A stretch of DNA of 64,000 bases from Pantoea sp. A4 (GTDB lineage Bacteria; Pseudomonadota; Gammaproteobacteria; Enterobacterales; Enterobacteriaceae): contig NZ_ALXE01000070.1 in the NCBI RefSeq assembly GCF_000295955.2, forward strand, positions 1 through 64,000, in the 5' to 3' direction. The translations under genes and the position numbers were made by a program. Every line of letters starts with the position of its first letter. Position 1 is the first letter of the stretch. Below are positions 53,741 to 62,619 of the stretch, one piece after another. The notes beneath the pieces were generated by a model, which worked only from the letters and a program-made list of their open reading frames with translations, searched no databases and was not told the DNA's origin.

Positions 53741-54562
53741 ATGGCTTTTACCACCTGGCAAATCGGGCTTGATATTCAGAACAAACACTTATGCGCATTG
53801 GCGCTACAACCCAGGCGTAACGGCTGGCAGTTACGCCACTGGTGGCACTGGCCGTTGAGCGAGGCATGCCAGCACCAGGATTCGCCGTGTTTTACACCGT
53901 CTCTTTTGCTCCAGCTAGCGCAGTGGCGCAGGCAGTTGCCCCAGCGTTATTCACTGCGTATCGGCATACCTCCCCATCTTGCGCTGCAACGTTCACTTAA
54001 TTTACCGGAGATGCAGCTGCGTGAACCTGCGCTTGGCCACTATGTCCAGGCGGCTTCAAAACGGCTATTTCCATTGGATACCGCGGAGTTGACGCTGGAT
54101 TACCGTCCCCAGGGCGATGGTTCGGTACTGGCAGTGACCGCCGCTCATCGGCAGCGCGTCAATCAGTGGCTACAGCCATTAAGCGAGGTGGGATTAGCGC
54201 CCACGGTGATTGATCTCACGACCTCTGCGCTGGCCTGTGTGGCGCAACAGGCATCTCTGCCCACGAACAGTGCCCTGGTACATCAACAGCAAGATGGCTG
54301 GCTGTGGTATCGCTGTGCGACCGGAGAATATGGCTACAGCAATGAAGGTGAGAGCCTGCAACAGCTACAGCAGCGGGCTTTTAGTGAGGCAACCTCTATT
54401 TTATTGAGTAACGGCACATCCGCCCCTGATGCACCCTCAACGCACGCTTTCTCTCCTTTCAGTGTGTTCCGTTTTCTGCAACCCCCGCTGCCTGAGCAAC
54501 CCGGACGCTTTACCGTGGCGGCGGGCCTTGCGTTACGCAGTGAGGAGACAACATGGTGTTAA
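53741..54562 (+). CDS. hofM: HofM, PilM-like assembly protein
   Basis: HofM is the PilM-like cytoplasmic component of the type IV pilus-like DNA-uptake apparatus. In E. coli the hof genes are needed to use DNA as a nutrient. The 273 residues exceed E. coli (259). The N terminus TWQIGLDIQNKHLCALAL fits the actin-like fold, and LNLPEMQLREPALGHYVQAA and TVIDLTTSALACVAQQ follow. Its stop codon overlaps hofN by 10 nt. It is the first of five overlapping genes. Confidence 0.85.
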   Translation: MAFTTWQIGLDIQNKHLCALALQPRRNGWQLRHWWHWPLSEACQHQDSPCFTPSLLLQLAQWRRQLPQRYSLRIGIPPHLALQRSLNLPEMQLREPALGHYVQAASKRLFPLDTAELTLDYRPQGDGSVLAVTAAHRQRVNQWLQPLSEVGLAPTVIDLTTSALACVAQQASLPTNSALVHQQQDGWLWYRCATGEYGYSNEGESLQQLQQRAFSEATSILLSNGTSAPDAPSTHAFSPFSVFRFLQPPLPEQPGRFTVAAGLALRSEETTWC

Positions 54563-55098
54563 TCAATTTACTGCCCTGGCGTCAGCGCCTGGCGCAGAAG
54601 CAGAGGCGGCGTTCGCTTTGCCAGTTAGGGGCGATCGTCGCCTGTGGCCTTTTCGGTGTGGGTTTTTGGGGTGCGCATGTGCAGCGCGAAATTGCCGACT
54701 ACAGCCTGAACTTGCAGCAGGTCGAGCTGGAAATAGCAAAAAACCGGGAAACTCTCAGACAGCGTCAGCAACTTCAGCAGCAAGGGGAGGCGCTCCAGAA
54801 GGGGTTGGCACGCCAGCAATCGCGCGGGAATCAGTTCCAGCACTGGCATCGGTTCTGGCAGGCATTACCGGAGCGTATACCGGATAAAGCATGGATTCAT
54901 CGGGCTGAACTGCGCGATCAACGTCTGCTGCTGGAGGGTTTTGTGCACGAGGTGGCAGCCGTGCGGCAGCTACAGAATAACCTCGCGGCCGATCCCCTGG
55001 TGATACGTACTCAGCAAGCGGGCATTGAGCGCCAGCCCAGCGGGGTATGGCGTTTCCGCTTCTCTCTTCATACTGCTTCAGAGCCAGCAAATGGATGA
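54553..55098 (+). CDS. hofN: HofN, PilN-like assembly protein
   Basis: HofN is a PilN-type bitopic membrane protein of the pilus-like apparatus. The 181-residue protein starts with the family motif VLINLLPWRQRLAQKQRRRS. One membrane segment lies near residues 27-45 (IVACGLFGVGFWGAHVQ), followed by a periplasmic coiled coil rich in Gln and a C-terminal compact domain. It overlaps hofM upstream by 10 nt and hofO downstream by 8 nt. Confidence 0.85.
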   Translation: MVLINLLPWRQRLAQKQRRRSLCQLGAIVACGLFGVGFWGAHVQREIADYSLNLQQVELEIAKNRETLRQRQQLQQQGEALQKGLARQQSRGNQFQHWHRFWQALPERIPDKAWIHRAELRDQRLLLEGFVHEVAAVRQLQNNLAADPLVIRTQQAGIERQPSGVWRFRFSLHTASEPANG

Positions 55099-55585
55099 AC
55101 TAACACTACGCTGGGCATTGCTGGCCTGGCCATTGCGAAGCCTTGCGATTGCAGTGCTAACCAGCACGCTGCTGGCCGGTGTTGCCTGGTTTTTCTTACT
55201 GCCCTCCCAACAGCAATTAGACCAGTTGCGGCTGAGTCAAAGCGAGCAACAGCAGCAGTGGGAGCAATTGCAGAGCGCCCTGCAACGCTTACCCCATGAA
55301 GCGGAGCTACAGCACAACATTCAACAGGTTCAACGGCAGCTTGAACAGTATGCGTCACCTCTGCCTCTTTCCGCGTTGTTAGCCCGGCGTGGGGCGCATT
55401 TGGTGCAGTGGTCGCCAGAAACCCAGCCAGCCAGTTTCAAATTACAACTGAACTGGCTGCAGTTTCAGCCGCTGTTTGCTGAGCTGGCGCAGAGCACCGC
55501 CGGGCTACCAACGCGCTGGCGCATTGAATCGCAGCCAGAAGGTCTCTTAATAGAGGCCTGGCTGGAGGATGAAGATGCGCATTAA
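55091..55585 (+). CDS. hofO: HofO, PilO-like assembly protein
   Basis: HofO is a PilO-like partner of HofN. ATG 55091 (MDELTLRWALLAWPLRSLAI) is preferred. It gives 164 residues and a normal 8-nt overlap with hofN, whereas the upstream in-frame start at 55025 overlaps hofN by 74 nt. One membrane segment is at residues 17-36, followed by a Gln-rich coiled coil (QLRLSQSEQQQQWEQLQSAL). Assignment rests on position and architecture more than on sequence identity. Confidence 0.75.
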   Translation: MDELTLRWALLAWPLRSLAIAVLTSTLLAGVAWFFLLPSQQQLDQLRLSQSEQQQQWEQLQSALQRLPHEAELQHNIQQVQRQLEQYASPLPLSALLARRGAHLVQWSPETQPASFKLQLNWLQFQPLFAELAQSTAGLPTRWRIESQPEGLLIEAWLEDEDAH

Positions 55586-55913
55586 ACCTATGGTGTGCCT
55601 GTTTTGCCTCCTTTGTGCGCCGTTGCAAGCGCGCGATCCATTTCATCCATTGGGTACCGATCGTTGTGCGCAGCCGCAGGCCTCGCAGGAGGAGTGGCGG
55701 CTGATGGGCGTGCTAGGCAGGCAAGGTGACTATCGTGCGTGGCTGGTACATAAACCGCAGCGCACCGTGATTGCCATTAATCAGCAGCAGCCACAACCCC
55801 TGCCCGGTTGGCAGCTTCTCACCCTTAACCCCCAGGAATTAACGCTACGGCTGGAAGGCGATTGCACCGATCTGCGCTGGCGTTTTCAACTGCATGGAGC
55901 CTCCCGTGACTAA
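55569..55913 (+). CDS. hofP: HofP, PilP-like protein
   Basis: HofP is a small PilP-like periplasmic protein of the pilus-like apparatus. The 114 residues begin with a signal (MRIKPMVCLFCLLCAPLQA, starting at Met3). The mature chain opens RDPFHPLGTDRC, a common start in PilP-like proteins. EEWRLMGVLGRQGDYRAWLV and a strand-rich tail follow. The start may be at 55569 or 55575. It overlaps hofO by 11-17 nt and hofQ by about 8 nt. Confidence 0.75.
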   Translation: MKMRIKPMVCLFCLLCAPLQARDPFHPLGTDRCAQPQASQEEWRLMGVLGRQGDYRAWLVHKPQRTVIAINQQQPQPLPGWQLLTLNPQELTLRLEGDCTDLRWRFQLHGASRD

Positions 55914-57174
55914 ATACTTCATTTTAATCGTAACGCTGGCGTGGCTGAACTGCGCTCGCAGCGCGGAGCCGCAGCCGCTGTCATTGGTATTCGAGGAGGC
56001 ACCGGTTGAGCGTATTCTTCAGGCGCTGGCAGATTATCAACAGGTGAACCTGCTGGTTGCCCCCGGCGTTGAAGGAACGCTGACGCTGCGCCTTGAGAAT
56101 GTGCCCTGGCATCAGGCGTTAAAGCTGGTCACGCGCATGGCTCAGCTAACGGCGGTACAGGAGGACAATGTCCTGCTGGTCTTTCCGCAACACTGGCAGC
56201 AGGAAGAAGCAGAGCTAAATAAGCAGCGTGAGGCAGAGAAGCAGCAGCAACTGCCGCTGAACCAGAAAACGGTTCGTCTGCACTATGCGGAAGCAGAGGC
56301 GGTGTATCGCAGCTTACAACAGGAAAGAGGCAATCTCATGAGCTCACGCGGCAGCGTTACGGTGGACAGCCGAACCAATGCGCTGCTGCTGCGGGATACC
56401 GATAAGGCGCTAGCAAACACAGAGCGCTGGCTGAACGCGTTGGATATTCCGCTGGAGCAGGTCGAGCTGGCGGCGCACATTGTCACCATCAGCGAGGACC
56501 ATCTGCGGGAGTTGGGGGTGAACTGGCGATTAGGTGAATCGGGTAGCCTGCCGGATGCGCTACGTTCACCGCGCGCTGGCATTCCGTTATCTCTCGGAGC
56601 GGCCGCGTCCAGCCTGGGGATGACGCTGGCCAGAATTCAGGGGCAGCTGCTGGATCTGGAACTCAGCGCTTTGGAGCAGGAGAATCAGATCGATATTATC
56701 GCCAGTCCGCGTCTGTTTACCGCGCACCAACAAACCGCCTCTATCAAGCAGGGGACTGAAATTCCCTATGAGGTAGCCACAGGCAGCAGTGGCTCAACGA
56801 CGATTGAATTTAAAGAAGCGGTGCTCGGGATGGAAGTCACGCCGACCGTGTTGGGGAATGGGCGTATTCAGCTGCGATTACGGCTCAGCCAGAATGTCCC
56901 TGGGCGCAGCGTACAAACCGGGGAGAAAAGCGTGCTGGCCATTGATAAGCAGGAGATTGAAACCCAGGTGATTCTGCGAGACGGGCAGACGTTAGCACTG
57001 GGCGGAATTTTCCAGCAACAGCGCAGTCGTGGTCAGCAGGGGGTGCCAGGTTTGGCAAAATTGCCATTATTAGGGGGGGTGTTTCGCCAGCAGCATGAAG
57101 AACAAAAGAAACGTGAGCTGGTGATCTTCATTACCCCTCGACTGGTCAGGGAAGCAGCATTTTCAGCAGGATAA
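55906..57174 (+). CDS. hofQ: HofQ, secretin of DNA-uptake apparatus
   Basis: HofQ is the outer-membrane secretin through which DNA enters (PilQ/ComE homologue). GTG 55906, with GGAG six bases upstream, gives 422 residues and a clean signal (MTKYFILIVTLAWLNCARSA). ATG 55894 is an alternative. An N0 domain (LSLVFEEAPVERILQALADY) is followed by a short secretin domain. That domain has VELAAHIVTISEDHLRELGV, LSALEQENQIDIIASPRLFT and EAVLGMEVTPTVLGNGRIQL, and ends KRELVIFITPRLV. It closes the hof operon. Confidence 0.92.
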   Translation: MTKYFILIVTLAWLNCARSAEPQPLSLVFEEAPVERILQALADYQQVNLLVAPGVEGTLTLRLENVPWHQALKLVTRMAQLTAVQEDNVLLVFPQHWQQEEAELNKQREAEKQQQLPLNQKTVRLHYAEAEAVYRSLQQERGNLMSSRGSVTVDSRTNALLLRDTDKALANTERWLNALDIPLEQVELAAHIVTISEDHLRELGVNWRLGESGSLPDALRSPRAGIPLSLGAAASSLGMTLARIQGQLLDLELSALEQENQIDIIASPRLFTAHQQTASIKQGTEIPYEVATGSSGSTTIEFKEAVLGMEVTPTVLGNGRIQLRLRLSQNVPGRSVQTGEKSVLAIDKQEIETQVILRDGQTLALGGIFQQQRSRGQQGVPGLAKLPLLGGVFRQQHEEQKKRELVIFITPRLVREAAFSAG

Positions 57175-57539
57175 AAGCGGAAATTAACCACTCTGGCATC
57201 ATCTGCGTTGACGCAGGACAGGAATTAGCTTACAAGGTTTAGCGATTTTTTAATGGGGAAGCACTGTTCAGAGCGGATTTGATCTCCACAGTTGCGTGAA
57301 ACATCCTCTTAAAAGCGCGTATTGTCAGCCTAAAACTGGCTTTTTACCGCTTCGCATACCACTGACCGGCCTGAACCAAGTTGCCGGAGGCAATTTATTC
57401 GGTTGCCAAACCGCCTTGAGTGCTGAGATAATTTTCAGTCTGACTCTTGCTAATGCTCATGAGGTTTCAGTTCCTGTCCCGCCAGCCAGTGAGGTTGAAC
57501 GCGGGGTATCATTAACGAATTCGTAGTAATACCGATAAA
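57175..57539. other. aroK leader region
   Basis: This 365-bp region leads into aroKB. TTGACG at 57208-57213 and TACAAG at 57231-57236 are 17 bp apart and form a plausible promoter. AGCC/GGCT with a following TTTTT at 57328-57346 gives a small hairpin. A 76-codon GTG frame at 57296-57526 ends 13 bp before aroK but has no recognisable features. Confidence 0.5.
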
Positions 57540-58061
57540 ATGGCAGAGAAACGCAATATCTTTCTGGTTGGGCCTATGGGTGCCGGCAAAAGCACTATTG
57601 GTCGTCAGTTAGCTCAGCAACTCAATATGGAATTCTTCGATTCCGATCAGGAAATTGAGCGACGTACCGGAGCGGATGTAGGCTGGGTTTTTGACGTCGA
57701 AGGCGAAGAAGGTTTTCGCGATCGCGAAGAAAAAATCATCAATGAACTGACGGAAAAGCAGGGCATTGTTCTCGCCACTGGTGGCGGCTCCGTAAAATCC
57801 CGTGAAACCCGTAATCGCCTGTCCGCTCGCGGCGTCGTGGTGTATCTGGAAACCACCATTGAGAAACAGCTAGCTCGTACGCAACGTGACAAAAAACGCC
57901 CATTACTGCAGGTGGAATCTCCGCCGCGCGAAGTACTGGAAGCGTTGGCTGATGAACGTAATCCGCTGTACGAAGAGATCGCTGATGTCACCATCCGCAC
58001 TGATGAGCAGAGCGCGAAAGTGGTCGCTAATCAGATCATCCACATGTTGGAAAAAAACTGA
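57540..58061 (+). CDS. aroK: shikimate kinase I
   Basis: AroK phosphorylates shikimate to shikimate 3-phosphate in aromatic amino acid synthesis. The 173 residues equal E. coli. The P-loop is GPMGAGKST at residues 11-19. Shikimate-binding segments EFFDSDQEIERRTG and ATGGGSVKSRETRN are present. The lid and adenine-binding part is QLARTQRDKKRPLLQ. It is the first gene of the aroK-aroB-damX-dam-rpe-gph-trpS series. Confidence 0.97.
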   Translation: MAEKRNIFLVGPMGAGKSTIGRQLAQQLNMEFFDSDQEIERRTGADVGWVFDVEGEEGFRDREEKIINELTEKQGIVLATGGGSVKSRETRNRLSARGVVVYLETTIEKQLARTQRDKKRPLLQVESPPREVLEALADERNPLYEEIADVTIRTDEQSAKVVANQIIHMLEKN

Positions 58062-58099
58062 TTTCACGCCTGCGGGCGTAGCAACAGGTATCGAGCATC

Positions 58100-59188
58100 A
58101 TGGAGAAGATCACTGTATCACTTGGGGATCGTAGTTACCCCATCACTGTCGCTGCCGGTTTGTTCAATGATCCGGCTTCATTTTGGCCGCTGAAAGCAGG
58201 CGATTCAGCTATGGTGGTAACAAACCAGACGCTGGCACCGCTCTATCTTCAGCCGTTAGTTGAACGATTGTCGCAAGCGGGCGTGAAAGTTGATCAGGTG
58301 ATTCTCCCTGATGGCGAAAAATTCAAAACCCTGGCCGTTATGGATCAGGTGTTTACTGCATTACTGGAAAAACCTCACGGCCGCGATACCACGCTCATCG
58401 CTTTAGGCGGCGGGGTTATTGGCGATCTTACCGGTTTTGCGGCTGCCAGCTATCAGCGTGGTGTCCGTTTTATCCAGGTTCCTACCACTCTGTTGTCGCA
58501 GGTCGACTCTTCTGTGGGCGGCAAAACGGCCGTTAATCATCCGCTCGGTAAAAACATGATTGGGGCTTTCTATCAGCCTGCATCGGTTGTTGTGGATACA
58601 GATTGTCTGCGCACTTTACCCGCCCGTGAACTCTCTTCTGGCCTCGCCGAAGTGATTAAGTACGGCATCATCCTTGATGGTGAGTTTTTCAGCTGGCTTG
58701 AGCAAAATCTTGATGCGTTACTGGCGCTAGATGAACAGGCTCTGGCATGGTGTATTCGCCGATGCTGTGAACTCAAAGCGCAGGTGGTTGCGGCGGATGA
58801 ACGTGAAAACGGAGTGCGCGCTTTTCTCAATCTCGGCCATACTTTTGGTCATGCAATTGAAGCACATATGGGCTATGGCAACTGGCTACATGGTGAGGCG
58901 ATTGCAGCGGGTATGGTGATGGCAGCGCGAACAGCAGAACGCCTTGGGCAATTTACCCCTGCGGAAACTGCACGCATTATCGCATTACTCCAACGTGCAG
59001 GTTTGCCCGTTGATGGCCCGGAGAGTATGGCGGCAGAAGCTTACTTACCGCACATGATGCGTGATAAGAAAGTGCTGGGCGGTGAGTTGCGCCTGGTACT
59101 GCCTCGCTCAATTGGCGAAGTTGAAGTCCGTGGTGGCGTAGCCCATGATATCGTGTTGGCTGCAATCAGAGATTGTCAAAAACCTTGA
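58100..59188 (+). CDS. aroB: 3-dehydroquinate synthase
   Basis: AroB converts DAHP to 3-dehydroquinate, the first ring of the shikimate pathway. The 362 residues equal E. coli. The NAD and metal-binding segments include ALGGGVIGDLTGFAAASYQR, VDSSVGGKTAVNHPLGKNMI, ELSSGLAEVIKYGIILD and LNLGHTFGHAIEAHMGYGNW. The gene follows aroK by 38 bp. Confidence 0.97.
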   Translation: MEKITVSLGDRSYPITVAAGLFNDPASFWPLKAGDSAMVVTNQTLAPLYLQPLVERLSQAGVKVDQVILPDGEKFKTLAVMDQVFTALLEKPHGRDTTLIALGGGVIGDLTGFAAASYQRGVRFIQVPTTLLSQVDSSVGGKTAVNHPLGKNMIGAFYQPASVVVDTDCLRTLPARELSSGLAEVIKYGIILDGEFFSWLEQNLDALLALDEQALAWCIRRCCELKAQVVAADERENGVRAFLNLGHTFGHAIEAHMGYGNWLHGEAIAAGMVMAARTAERLGQFTPAETARIIALLQRAGLPVDGPESMAAEAYLPHMMRDKKVLGGELRLVLPRSIGEVEVRGGVAHDIVLAAIRDCQKP

Positions 59189-59260
59189 TGAGAAGCAGTT
59201 CAGTGGTGACCTGATGCCGCTTAGGCGCTGACGGGAATACCACTTTACGGAGGAGGTCGA

Positions 59261-60283
59261 ATGGATGAGTTAAAACCGGAAGATGAGTTGAAACCTGACG
59301 CCAGCGATCGCCGTCCGACGCGTCCTCGTAAAGGGGCTGCACCGGCAGGCAAACCGCCAGTCTCTCGTCAGCACATGATGATGGGCATCGGTATTCTGGT
59401 GTTACTGCTGTTGGTTCTGGGTATTGGCTCTGCGTTAAAAGGCCCGGATAGCAGCAAACCCGTCGCTAACTCAGCTTCTGGAACGCCTCCTGCGCCAGGC
59501 GCGGGTAAAGATATCGACCTTTCTGGAACAACATCTCAGACAGGTAGCCAGACGACAGCCCCCGCAGTAACAGCGGATGCTTCCACGGCTAACAATGGCC
59601 AGCAGAATATTGGTTTACCGCCGGTTTCGGCAACGCCGACCCAAGGTTCACCCATGGATACCCCAAGTAATCAGCAACGTGTTACGTTGCCAGGTGATTT
59701 GGGAACCGCGCTGACCAACCAGCAGGGCCAGGTTGATAACGCTGCTGGCTCGCAAAGCTCATTACCCACAGCTCCGGCTACGGTAAGCGGCAGCCTGGCA
59801 GCAGTTGCGCCACGTCCGCTCGCTTCACATGCGAACCGACCGGCACGCAGCACGCAGCCAGAGCATGTGGTGACTGCGCCGCGCAGTACCCAACACAGTG
59901 CGGCTGTCGCACCGCGTAAAGAGACATCCGTTGTACGTGCGCCAGCAACTGAAGCCAGAACGACGCATACTACACCGGCACGTCCTGCACTGGGCACGGG
60001 TCAGGCGAGCAGCAAAGGGCTCCCTGGCGGTAATTACACCCTGCAGTTGAGCGGTGCTTCTCGTCCGGAAAGCCTGAACAGTTGGGCGAGTAAGCAAAAT
60101 CTTGGCAGTTACCACGTCTACAAGACAACACGTAACGGCGAAGCCTGGTATGTGCTGGTCAGCGGCTCGTATGCAACGCCAGCAGAAGCACGCCGTGCCG
60201 TTGCTTCGCTGCCAGCGGATGTCAGAGCAAAAAATCCGTGGGTTAAACCCCTGAGCCAGGTGAAGAAAGAGTCTGGTCAGTAA
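59261..60283 (+). CDS. damX: cell division protein DamX (SPOR domain)
   Basis: DamX is a bitopic inner-membrane protein that binds denuded peptidoglycan at the septum through its SPOR domain. The 340-residue chain is clearly shorter than E. coli DamX (428). It has a basic cytoplasmic part, a membrane span at residues 41-62 (GIGILVLLLLVLGIGSALKG), and a long Ala/Thr/Pro/Gln-rich linker. The C-terminal SPOR domain starts at about residue 262 (NYTLQLSGASRPESLNSWAS) and ends with NPWVKPLSQVKKE. It lies between aroB and dam, with 72 bp before it. Confidence 0.93.
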   Translation: MDELKPEDELKPDASDRRPTRPRKGAAPAGKPPVSRQHMMMGIGILVLLLLVLGIGSALKGPDSSKPVANSASGTPPAPGAGKDIDLSGTTSQTGSQTTAPAVTADASTANNGQQNIGLPPVSATPTQGSPMDTPSNQQRVTLPGDLGTALTNQQGQVDNAAGSQSSLPTAPATVSGSLAAVAPRPLASHANRPARSTQPEHVVTAPRSTQHSAAVAPRKETSVVRAPATEARTTHTTPARPALGTGQASSKGLPGGNYTLQLSGASRPESLNSWASKQNLGSYHVYKTTRNGEAWYVLVSGSYATPAEARRAVASLPADVRAKNPWVKPLSQVKKESGQ

Positions 60284-60384
60284 GTATTAAATGGGGGGCT
60301 ACTGCCCGTGGCCCCGTCAATAAGCGCAGATCTGCTGTCGGTACACCCACAGCTCTTAGAAAAAGATGTAAGAACCACGACAGC

Positions 60385-61197
60385 ATGAAAAAGAATCGCG
60401 CTTTCCTGAAATGGGCAGGTGGTAAATATCCTCTGGTCGAGGATATCCGTCGCCATCTGCCACCAGGCGATTGCCTGGTAGAGCCTTTTGTTGGTGCTGG
60501 CTCAGTGTTTTTAAACACTGAGTTCGATCGCTACCATCTGGCCGACATCAATAACGACCTGATTAACCTCTATAATATTGTTAAAACGCGCACCGCTGCT
60601 TTCATACGTGATGCGCAGCGCCTGTTCAACGCCGAAGGCAATACGTCTGAGGTGTACTATGCGCGGCGTATAGCCTTCAATACCAGTCGTGATGGCTACG
60701 AGCGTGCGTTGCTGTTCCTCTATCTTAACCGTCACGGCTATAACGGCTTGTGCCGTTACAATCTGCGTGGCGAGTTTAATGTGCCATTCGGGCGCTATCG
60801 TAAACCGTACTTCCCGGAAGCCGAATTGCTCTGGTTTGCGGAGCGCGCGCAAAACGCGACCTTCGTCTGCGAATCGTACGATGTTACCCTGCGTAATGCG
60901 CAAACTGGCTCTGTGGTATATTGCGATCCGCCCTATGCGCCTTTATCGGCCACGGCGAACTTTACCGCTTACCACACCAACAGCTTTAGCCTGCGTGAGC
61001 AGCAGCATCTGGCTGAACTGGCAACACAGTTGGCGCAGGAGAGTGGCATACCGGTGTTGATTTCAAACCATGACACCGTATTAACGCGTGAATGGTATCA
61101 GGCTGCTGAGCTACATGTGGTCAAAGCCCGGCGCTCTATCAGCCGAAGCATAAGTGGTCGCACTCAGGTTGACGAACTGCTGGCGCTTTTTAGCTAG
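60385..61197 (+). CDS. dam: DNA adenine methyltransferase (GATC)
   Basis: Dam methylates adenine in GATC and supports mismatch repair, replication timing and gene control. The 270 residues (E. coli 278) show the SAM-binding motif LKWAGGKYPLVEDI and PFVGAGSVFLNTEF, and the catalytic DPPY at residues 181-184 in YCDPPYAPLSATANFTAYHT. The target-recognition part includes NRHGYNGLCRYNLRGEFNVP. A HATT-like segment reads PVLISNHDTVLTREWY. It follows damX by 101 bp and precedes rpe. Confidence 0.97.
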   Translation: MKKNRAFLKWAGGKYPLVEDIRRHLPPGDCLVEPFVGAGSVFLNTEFDRYHLADINNDLINLYNIVKTRTAAFIRDAQRLFNAEGNTSEVYYARRIAFNTSRDGYERALLFLYLNRHGYNGLCRYNLRGEFNVPFGRYRKPYFPEAELLWFAERAQNATFVCESYDVTLRNAQTGSVVYCDPPYAPLSATANFTAYHTNSFSLREQQHLAELATQLAQESGIPVLISNHDTVLTREWYQAAELHVVKARRSISRSISGRTQVDELLALFS

Positions 61198-61264
61198 TCT
61201 GTTACGTCCGCGACCCGTGTCTTACGCCAGCAATAATGCTGGCGAACTAAATTGGGAGAATCGG

Positions 61265-61948
61265 ATGAAACAATACTTGCTGGCCCCCTCTATTCTCGCG
61301 GCAGACTTCGCCCGTCTTGGTGAAGATACGGCGAAAGCGCTGGCCGCAGGCGGCGATGTCGTTCATTTTGACGTGATGGACAATCACTTTGTTCCCAATC
61401 TGACGATGGGACCGATGGTACTGAAAGCCCTGCGTGATTACGGCATCACTGCTCCCATTGATGTACACCTGATGGTGAAACCTGTCGATGCGTTGATTCC
61501 GGAGTTTGCGAAGGCCGGTGCCAGCTATATCACTTTCCACCCAGAAGCCACCGATCATATCGATCGCACGCTGCAACTGATCAAAGAGCACGGCTGCAAA
61601 GCGGGTCTGGTCTTTAACCCGGCGACACCGCTGAGCTATCTCGACTACGTAATGGATAAACTGGATGTCATCTTATTGATGTCGGTTAACCCTGGTTTTG
61701 GCGGTCAGTCGTTTATCCCTTCTACACTGGAAAAACTGCGCCAGGTACGTAAACGTATCGACGAGAGTGGCTATCATATTCGTCTGGAAGTGGATGGCGG
61801 CGTGAAGATCGATAACATCGCGCAGATCGCAGAAGCAGGCGCAGATATGTTTGTTGCCGGATCGGCGATCTTTGGTCACCCGGATTACAAAAAAGTCATT
61901 GATGAGATGCGTCACGAACTGGAGAAGGTTAATGGCTCATTTCACTGA
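61265..61948 (+). CDS. rpe: ribulose-phosphate 3-epimerase
   Basis: Rpe interconverts ribulose 5-phosphate and xylulose 5-phosphate in the pentose phosphate pathway. ATG 61265 (MKQYLLAPSILAADFARLGE), behind GGGAG, gives 227 residues (E. coli 225). The longer in-frame reading from 61154 lies inside dam. Metal and catalytic segments are HFDVMDNHFVPNLTMGP, DVHLMVKPVDA, VNPGFGGQSFIP and LEVDGGVKIDNI. It overlaps gph by 17 nt. Confidence 0.97.
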   Translation: MKQYLLAPSILAADFARLGEDTAKALAAGGDVVHFDVMDNHFVPNLTMGPMVLKALRDYGITAPIDVHLMVKPVDALIPEFAKAGASYITFHPEATDHIDRTLQLIKEHGCKAGLVFNPATPLSYLDYVMDKLDVILLMSVNPGFGGQSFIPSTLEKLRQVRKRIDESGYHIRLEVDGGVKIDNIAQIAEAGADMFVAGSAIFGHPDYKKVIDEMRHELEKVNGSFH

Positions 61949-62609
61949 TATTCAGGCGCTGGCATTTGATCTCGACGGCACGTTAGTCGATAGCGCGCCA
62001 GGCCTTGCTGCGGCGATTGATCATGCACTGGCAGATTTAAACTTGTCCGCACCCGGTGTTGATCGTGTGATCACCTGGATCGGCAATGGCGCGGATATCA
62101 TGATGCAACGTGCGCTGACCTGGGCATTAGGCCGTGCGCCGCAGCCGCAGGAACAGCATGATGCGCGCACGCTGTTTGATAAATACTATGCCGATACCGT
62201 CACGCCAGGCACAACGCTGTTTCCCCACGTGGTGGAAACACTGAAAAAACTCCAGGCCACCGGCCTGCCGCTGGCGATTGTGACCAATAAACCCACGCCG
62301 TTTGTGGCACCGCTGTTGGCTTCACTCGGGATTGAAGACGCCTTTTCACTGATCATTGGCGGCGATGATGTGGCGGCGAAAAAACCGCATCCCGCAGCAC
62401 TTTTCCTGGTGTTAGGCAAGTTTGGCCTGCTTCAGCATCAGCTGCTGTTTGTCGGTGATTCACGTAATGATATTCAGGCCGCACAGGCGGCGGGTGTCCC
62501 GAATGTCGCCATGACCTTTGGCTACAACTACGGTGAACCTATCTCCCTGAGCCAGCCGGATCTGACTCTGGACTCTTTCGACCAACTTCTGCCCGCGCTC
62601 GGGCTGTAA
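61932..62609 (+). CDS. gph: phosphoglycolate phosphatase
   Basis: Gph hydrolyses 2-phosphoglycolate, formed for example in repair of oxidised DNA ends. ATG 61932 (MAHFTDIQALAFDLDGTLVD) gives 225 residues, shorter than the E. coli 252. It lacks a linker after the ALTWA segment and the C-terminal tail. The HAD motifs are complete: FDLDGTLVDSAPGLAAA, LAIVTNKPTPFVAPLL, KKPHPAALFLVL and FVGDSRNDIQAAQAAG. It lies between rpe (17-nt overlap) and trpS (10-bp gap). Confidence 0.95.
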   Translation: MAHFTDIQALAFDLDGTLVDSAPGLAAAIDHALADLNLSAPGVDRVITWIGNGADIMMQRALTWALGRAPQPQEQHDARTLFDKYYADTVTPGTTLFPHVVETLKKLQATGLPLAIVTNKPTPFVAPLLASLGIEDAFSLIIGGDDVAAKKPHPAALFLVLGKFGLLQHQLLFVGDSRNDIQAAQAAGVPNVAMTFGYNYGEPISLSQPDLTLDSFDQLLPALGL

Positions 62610-62619
62610 TTATCAGGAT

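Noticed and set aside
61932..62609. gph as a truncated pseudogene
   Set aside because: It is shorter than in E. coli, but all HAD motifs are intact and it is packed between rpe and trpS.
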